NCBI GenBank assembly: GCA_022823945.1
Contig: JAJEBK010000048.1
Coordinates: forward strand, 80,323-144,322
Direction of reading: 5' to 3'
DNA from: Anaerolineae bacterium
Lineage (GTDB): Bacteria > Chloroflexota > Anaerolineae > Aggregatilineales > Phototrophicaceae
Length of the DNA: 64,000 bases
Made by a program: the position numbers and the translations under genes. Shown here piece by piece: positions 61,286-64,000 of the stretch; the first letter of the stretch is position 1, and every line of letters begins with the position of its first letter. Under the pieces are notes generated by a model. The model did not search any database and had not been told where the DNA came from. It saw only the letters and a program-made list of their open reading frames with translations.

Positions 61286-62205
61286 TAGTGCCCGCCATTG
61301 GGCAACTTGGGATCGTAGAGCGGCTTGCCCATCGGTCGCGTTTTCAAAACGCCCGCTCGGCAATCAGCCACTCGTTCGCGAGCAATCGATATGTATTCAT
61401 CAACGATATCGCAGCCATAGCCGTTGCGCCCGTGCATGATGGCGGCAATCACCGCTGAGCCCACGCCTACATAAGGATCCAGCACATCGTCGCCCGCGTC
61501 GGTCATGGACAGCACCAGCCGCTCGACCAATTCGACCGGAAACTGGCAGGGATGTACAGTCTTCTCGGGGTGGTTGTTCTTGACATTCGGGAATGCCCAT
61601 ACATCGCTGGGATTCTTGCCTTTGGGGTTGCCAGACAGCTGACCCTTGCGCGGACCCTTGAAATGCCGCTTGCCTGGATACTTCGCTGGCACGCGAATCG
61701 GATCCAGATGCCAGGTGTAGTCATCGCCCTTCGTCCACCAGTTGATCGTCTCATAGCGGCCTGAAAGCCGCTTGCTGGCGTGCAAGCCATGACCAAAATG
61801 CCAGACGATGCGATTGCGCAGCTTTAGTCCCAGGCTGTGAAAGATCGGGAAGAGCAGGCAATCGAGCGGCACGATCTCGCCTTTGACCGCGTAATTGCCC
61901 ACCTGCCAACAGATAGAACCATTCGGGTGCAGCACGCGATAGCATTCGGAAATCACCCGCCGCTGGCTTTCTAGGTAGCTGTCCAGCGGCGAGCGCGTCT
62001 CGTAACTCTTGCCGATGTTGTAGGGCGGGGAGCTTACGATCAGTTTGAACTTGTTATCGGGCTGCGCACCCAGAAATGCCAAATTGTCCTGGCATTCCAG
62101 CACGGCAAGACCAGCAACCATTTCAGCGGCTTCAAACAGCGCCAGATCGGCCTGCCGCGGCCGCCGGTTTGTATTTGTCCGCTGCCTTGTCGCATGTTCT
62201 TGCAT
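61285..62205 (-). CDS. N4-cytosine DNA methyltransferase, BglII-type modification partner
   Basis: 306 residues. Motif IV is SPPYNIGKSYE (59-63 core), the SPPY form typical of N4-cytosine methylases. The AdoMet motif DPYVGVGS lies at 243-250, after motif IV, so the class is beta. It protects the site cut by the endonuclease whose gene overlaps its stop. M.BglII also makes N4-methylcytosine, which fits. The gene begins 12 bases after recA on the same strand, so it may receive some read-through from recA. Confidence 0.9.
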   Translation of the reverse strand: MQEHATRQRTNTNRRPRQADLALFEAAEMVAGLAVLECQDNLAFLGAQPDNKFKLIVSSPPYNIGKSYETRSPLDSYLESQRRVISECYRVLHPNGSICWQVGNYAVKGEIVPLDCLLFPIFHSLGLKLRNRIVWHFGHGLHASKRLSGRYETINWWTKGDDYTWHLDPIRVPAKYPGKRHFKGPRKGQLSGNPKGKNPSDVWAFPNVKNNHPEKTVHPCQFPVELVERLVLSMTDAGDDVLDPYVGVGSAVIAAIMHGRNGYGCDIVDEYISIARERVADCRAGVLKTRPMGKPLYDPKLPNGGH

Positions 62206-62217
62206 CGTGCGCCGCCC

Positions 62218-63273
62218 CTAAGCCTCCACCATCGCTGGCAAGCCGAAGGTGCGGCGGATTTTGTCTTCAATCAGACCGCTCATCGCCCCGTTGCTCTCCA
62301 GGAAGCGCTTGGCATTCTCTCTGCCCTGCCCCAGCAGCTCATCGCCATAGCGATAGAAAGCGCCGCGTTTGTCGATGATGCCCAGCTCGGTGCCGATATC
62401 GATGATTTCGCCCGATTTGCTGATGCCGCGATTGAACATGATATCGAATTCGCATTGCTTGAAGGGCGCGGCGACCTTGTTCTTTTTGACCTTGACGCGC
62501 GTGCGGTTGCCCACGATATCGCCCGTGTGCTTGATTTGCTGGATGCGGCGGATGTCGATGCGCACGCTGGCATAGAACTTCAGCGCTCGCCCGCCCGGCG
62601 TTGTCTCGGGGCTGCCAAACATCACGCCGACTTTCTCGCGCAGCTGGTTGGTGAAGATGACGCAGACATTGCTTTGCTTGATCGCGCCAGCCAATTTGCG
62701 CAGCGCCTGGCTCATCAAGCGCGCCTGCAGCCCGACATGGCTGTCGCCCATTTCGCCTTCGATCTCCGCGCGGGGCACGAGCGCCGCCACACTGTCGATC
62801 ACGATGACATCCAGCGCGCCCGAACGCACCAGATGCTCGGTGATCTCCAGCGCCTGTTCGCCCGTGTCGGGCTGGCTGACATACAGTTGCTGGGTGTCTA
62901 CGCCGATCTTTTCGGCATAGGCGGGGTCGAGCGCGTGTTCCATATCAATGAAGGCGCAGATGCCGCCGGTCTTTTGCGCTTCTGCCACCACATGCAGGCA
63001 GAGCGTGGTTTTGCCGCTGCTCTCGGGCCCATAAATTTCCACGATGCGTCCGCGCGGCACGCCACCCACGCCCAGCGAGATATCAATGCCCAGCGAGCCA
63101 GTCGGGATGGCTTCGACCTCCAAGTTGCTGAATGCGCCGAGGTTAATGATGGCACCATCGCCATACCGTTTGGTGATGTCGGTGAGAGTCGCGTCCAGCG
63201 CCTTTTTGCGGGCTTCGTGATTGTTGTTGTCGAAAGTATTGATCGTCTTTACCGCTTGCGTTCGCTTTGCCAT
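62218..63273 (-). CDS. recA: Recombinase RecA
   Basis: 351 residues. ATP-dependent strand exchange and LexA cleavage co-protease. Walker A is [14 protein letters not shown] motif-like [20 protein letters not shown] (L2), and [14 protein letters not shown]. The N-terminus [14 protein letters not shown] (ATG 63273) is preferred over ATG 63282 because gag lies nine bases upstream of the former. The C-terminus lacks the very acidic tail of E. coli RecA. A possible LexA box lies upstream at 63348. Confidence 0.97.
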   Translation of the reverse strand: MAKRTQAVKTINTFDNNNHEARKKALDATLTDITKRYGDGAIINLGAFSNLEVEAIPTGSLGIDISLGVGGVPRGRIVEIYGPESSGKTTLCLHVVAEAQKTGGICAFIDMEHALDPAYAEKIGVDTQQLYVSQPDTGEQALEITEHLVRSGALDVIVIDSVAALVPRAEIEGEMGDSHVGLQARLMSQALRKLAGAIKQSNVCVIFTNQLREKVGVMFGSPETTPGGRALKFYASVRIDIRRIQQIKHTGDIVGNRTRVKVKKNKVAAPFKQCEFDIMFNRGISKSGEIIDIGTELGIIDKRGAFYRYGDELLGQGRENAKRFLESNGAMSGLIEDKIRRTFGLPAMVEA

Positions 63274-63616
63274 CGCTGCCATCTCGTTTCATTTGGGCTT
63301 GCCGCTAGTGTAGTGCCTTTGCTGCGGTTTCGCTAATGCGACCAACATAGCACTTGTGTTCTAGGATGTCAAGATGCAAATCGCGCAGGTGTGGCGAATA
63401 GGTGGTTATGAATGCCTGTCCCAATTGTCAAGATACGCAAAAGCAAGTCAAAGCTGGCTTCCATCGTTCTGGGCAGCCAGGGGAATAGTGGAAAGCCAGA
63501 TGGTAGCAGTAGTGTTTACCACCGAGAACACAGAGCGATTATCTGCCCAGCAAAGTTCTCAAGTCCGCGGGATTTAGCCACTCCCGAAATGTGGACGACT
63601 CACTGAGTCGCCCCTA
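63274..63616. other. 343-base spacer between recA and the PTNTPVP protein gene
   Basis: It carries the recA upstream region with a TACACT box on the minus strand, a possible LexA site, a short ACAGAG-family unit (63518-63545, accaccgagaacacagagcg) and a gactcactgagtcgcc repeat at 63594. No gene is evident. Confidence 0.6.
63348..63363 (-). promoter_or_regulatory. Possible LexA/SOS operator of recA
   Basis: On the minus strand TAGAACACAAGTGCTA is an imperfect palindrome holding GAAC-N4-GTGC, one base from the Gram-positive-type GAAC-N4-GTTC box. The position upstream of recA is right, but the match is imperfect. Confidence 0.3.
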
Positions 63617-64000
63617 CTAATTGCCCGCCAGCTTCTTCAACGCCTCGACCACCGGTATCCAGCGATCCCAGCCCCGATCGCGATAGCCCTCCGCCTCGCT
63701 GATGCCCATGGGACCATCCTCATGGCTGTCGCCACCGAAGGCGTGCAAAACCCGCTCCCAGCGCTCAACATGCGGCGTGCCATCCGCCTGCTCTTTAATA
63801 TAGCCCTTGATATCGTTTATCAAGCTCTGCGGCACTTTGTAGGGTGCGGGCACGGCTGTATTCGTAGGCACGGGCGTGTTTGTTGGAACAGGTGTGTTCG
63901 TTGGCACAGATGTGTTTGTTGGTGGTGGGATGGGTGTATTGGTCGGCGGCGGGACAGGCGTGTTCGTCGGTACGGGTGTATTCGTTGGCACAGGCGTGTT
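63617..64000 (-). CDS. PTNTPVP-linker protein, C-terminal part (5' end outside window)
   Basis: The frame is open to the window end. The visible part starts with about 45 residues of Thr/Pro/Asn/Val repeats (TNTPVPTNTPVPPPTNTPIP type), a linker common in exported Chloroflexota proteins. It ends with a 70-residue domain: DIKGYIKEQADGTPHVERWE, then HAFGGDSHEDGPM and YRDRGWDRWIPVVEALKKL. That domain is found as a module at the end of diverse secreted proteins; its function is not known to me. The N-terminal catalytic or binding part cannot be seen. Confidence 0.8.
   Translation of the reverse strand, partial: NTPVPTNTPVPTNTPVPPPTNTPIPPPTNTSVPTNTPVPTNTPVPTNTAVPAPYKVPQSLINDIKGYIKEQADGTPHVERWERVLHAFGGDSHEDGPMGISEAEGYRDRGWDRWIPVVEALKKLAGN

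Noticed and set aside
1..64000. Prophage, integrase or insertion sequence
   Set aside because: I looked for transposase, integrase and phage structural genes and saw none; mobile signals are limited to repeats and TA/methylase genes.

Overview
The window is a GC-rich, gene-dense piece of a bacterial chromosome. It is most likely from a Chloroflexota (Anaerolineae-like) genome. This rests on several things together: a partial protein with PTNTPVP-type linkers, two binding-protein-dependent sugar transporters without their own ATPase, Tat-exported binding proteins, a menaquinone-type prenyltransferase, and two abundant families of GC-rich intergenic repeats. The assignment is an inference; no rRNA or tRNA gene lies in the window.

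Layout. 0-5.2 kb: the end of an enolase-superfamily enzyme, an M55 D-aminopeptidase, a MenA-like prenyltransferase and two glycosyltransferases. 5.2-5.8 kb: a decayed toxin-antitoxin (TA) pair. 5.9-11.1 kb: a class III aminotransferase and a sugar ABC importer with a small membrane protein, then a convergent sulfatase. 13-14 kb: two tandem copies of the same TA module, one intact and one with a broken toxin. 14.2-19.1 kb: a second sugar or polyol ABC importer led by a zinc dehydrogenase. 19.2-23 kb: a Dam-type methylase facing a large N6-methylase. 23.2-31 kb: class I aldolase, a peptide-type binding protein, a CoA-transferase, a nucleoside hydrolase, and a thiolase-fold/DUF35 pair. 31-37.4 kb: a PfkB kinase, a VCBS/ASPIC secreted protein with two LolD-type ATPases (one carrying an AbrB-like tail), and a Baeyer-Villiger-type monooxygenase. 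37.6-52.4 kb: mixed metabolism (BtrH-like protein, deacetylase, aldo/keto reductase, desaturase, PhyH, HPS, PPK2, spondin-domain protein, sialidase), a methylase-HNH fusion and a GIY-YIG protein with internal repeats. 52.4-55.4 kb: a second large N6-methylase. 55.5-60.7 kb: MsrB, thioesterase, SRPBCC protein, CoaBC, a lipoprotein, SurE. 60.7-62.2 kb: a BglII-like restriction-modification pair. 62.2-64 kb: RecA and the partial PTNTPVP protein.

How the genes work together. The chromosomal background is heterotrophic: uptake and processing of sugars, sulfated or sialylated glycans, peptides and acyl-CoA compounds. Five separate DNA-methylation loci, three TA modules and a GIY-YIG protein overlay it as accessory genes. 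Direct reading shows traces of genome plasticity. A 99-bp piece of the aldolase 3' end is duplicated in inverted orientation 4.6 kb away. GC-rich intergenic repeats run into coding regions and supply protein termini, and one sits in frame inside a methylase gene. At least four or five genes have a -10-like box only 3-8 bases before the start codon, which suggests leaderless transcripts.
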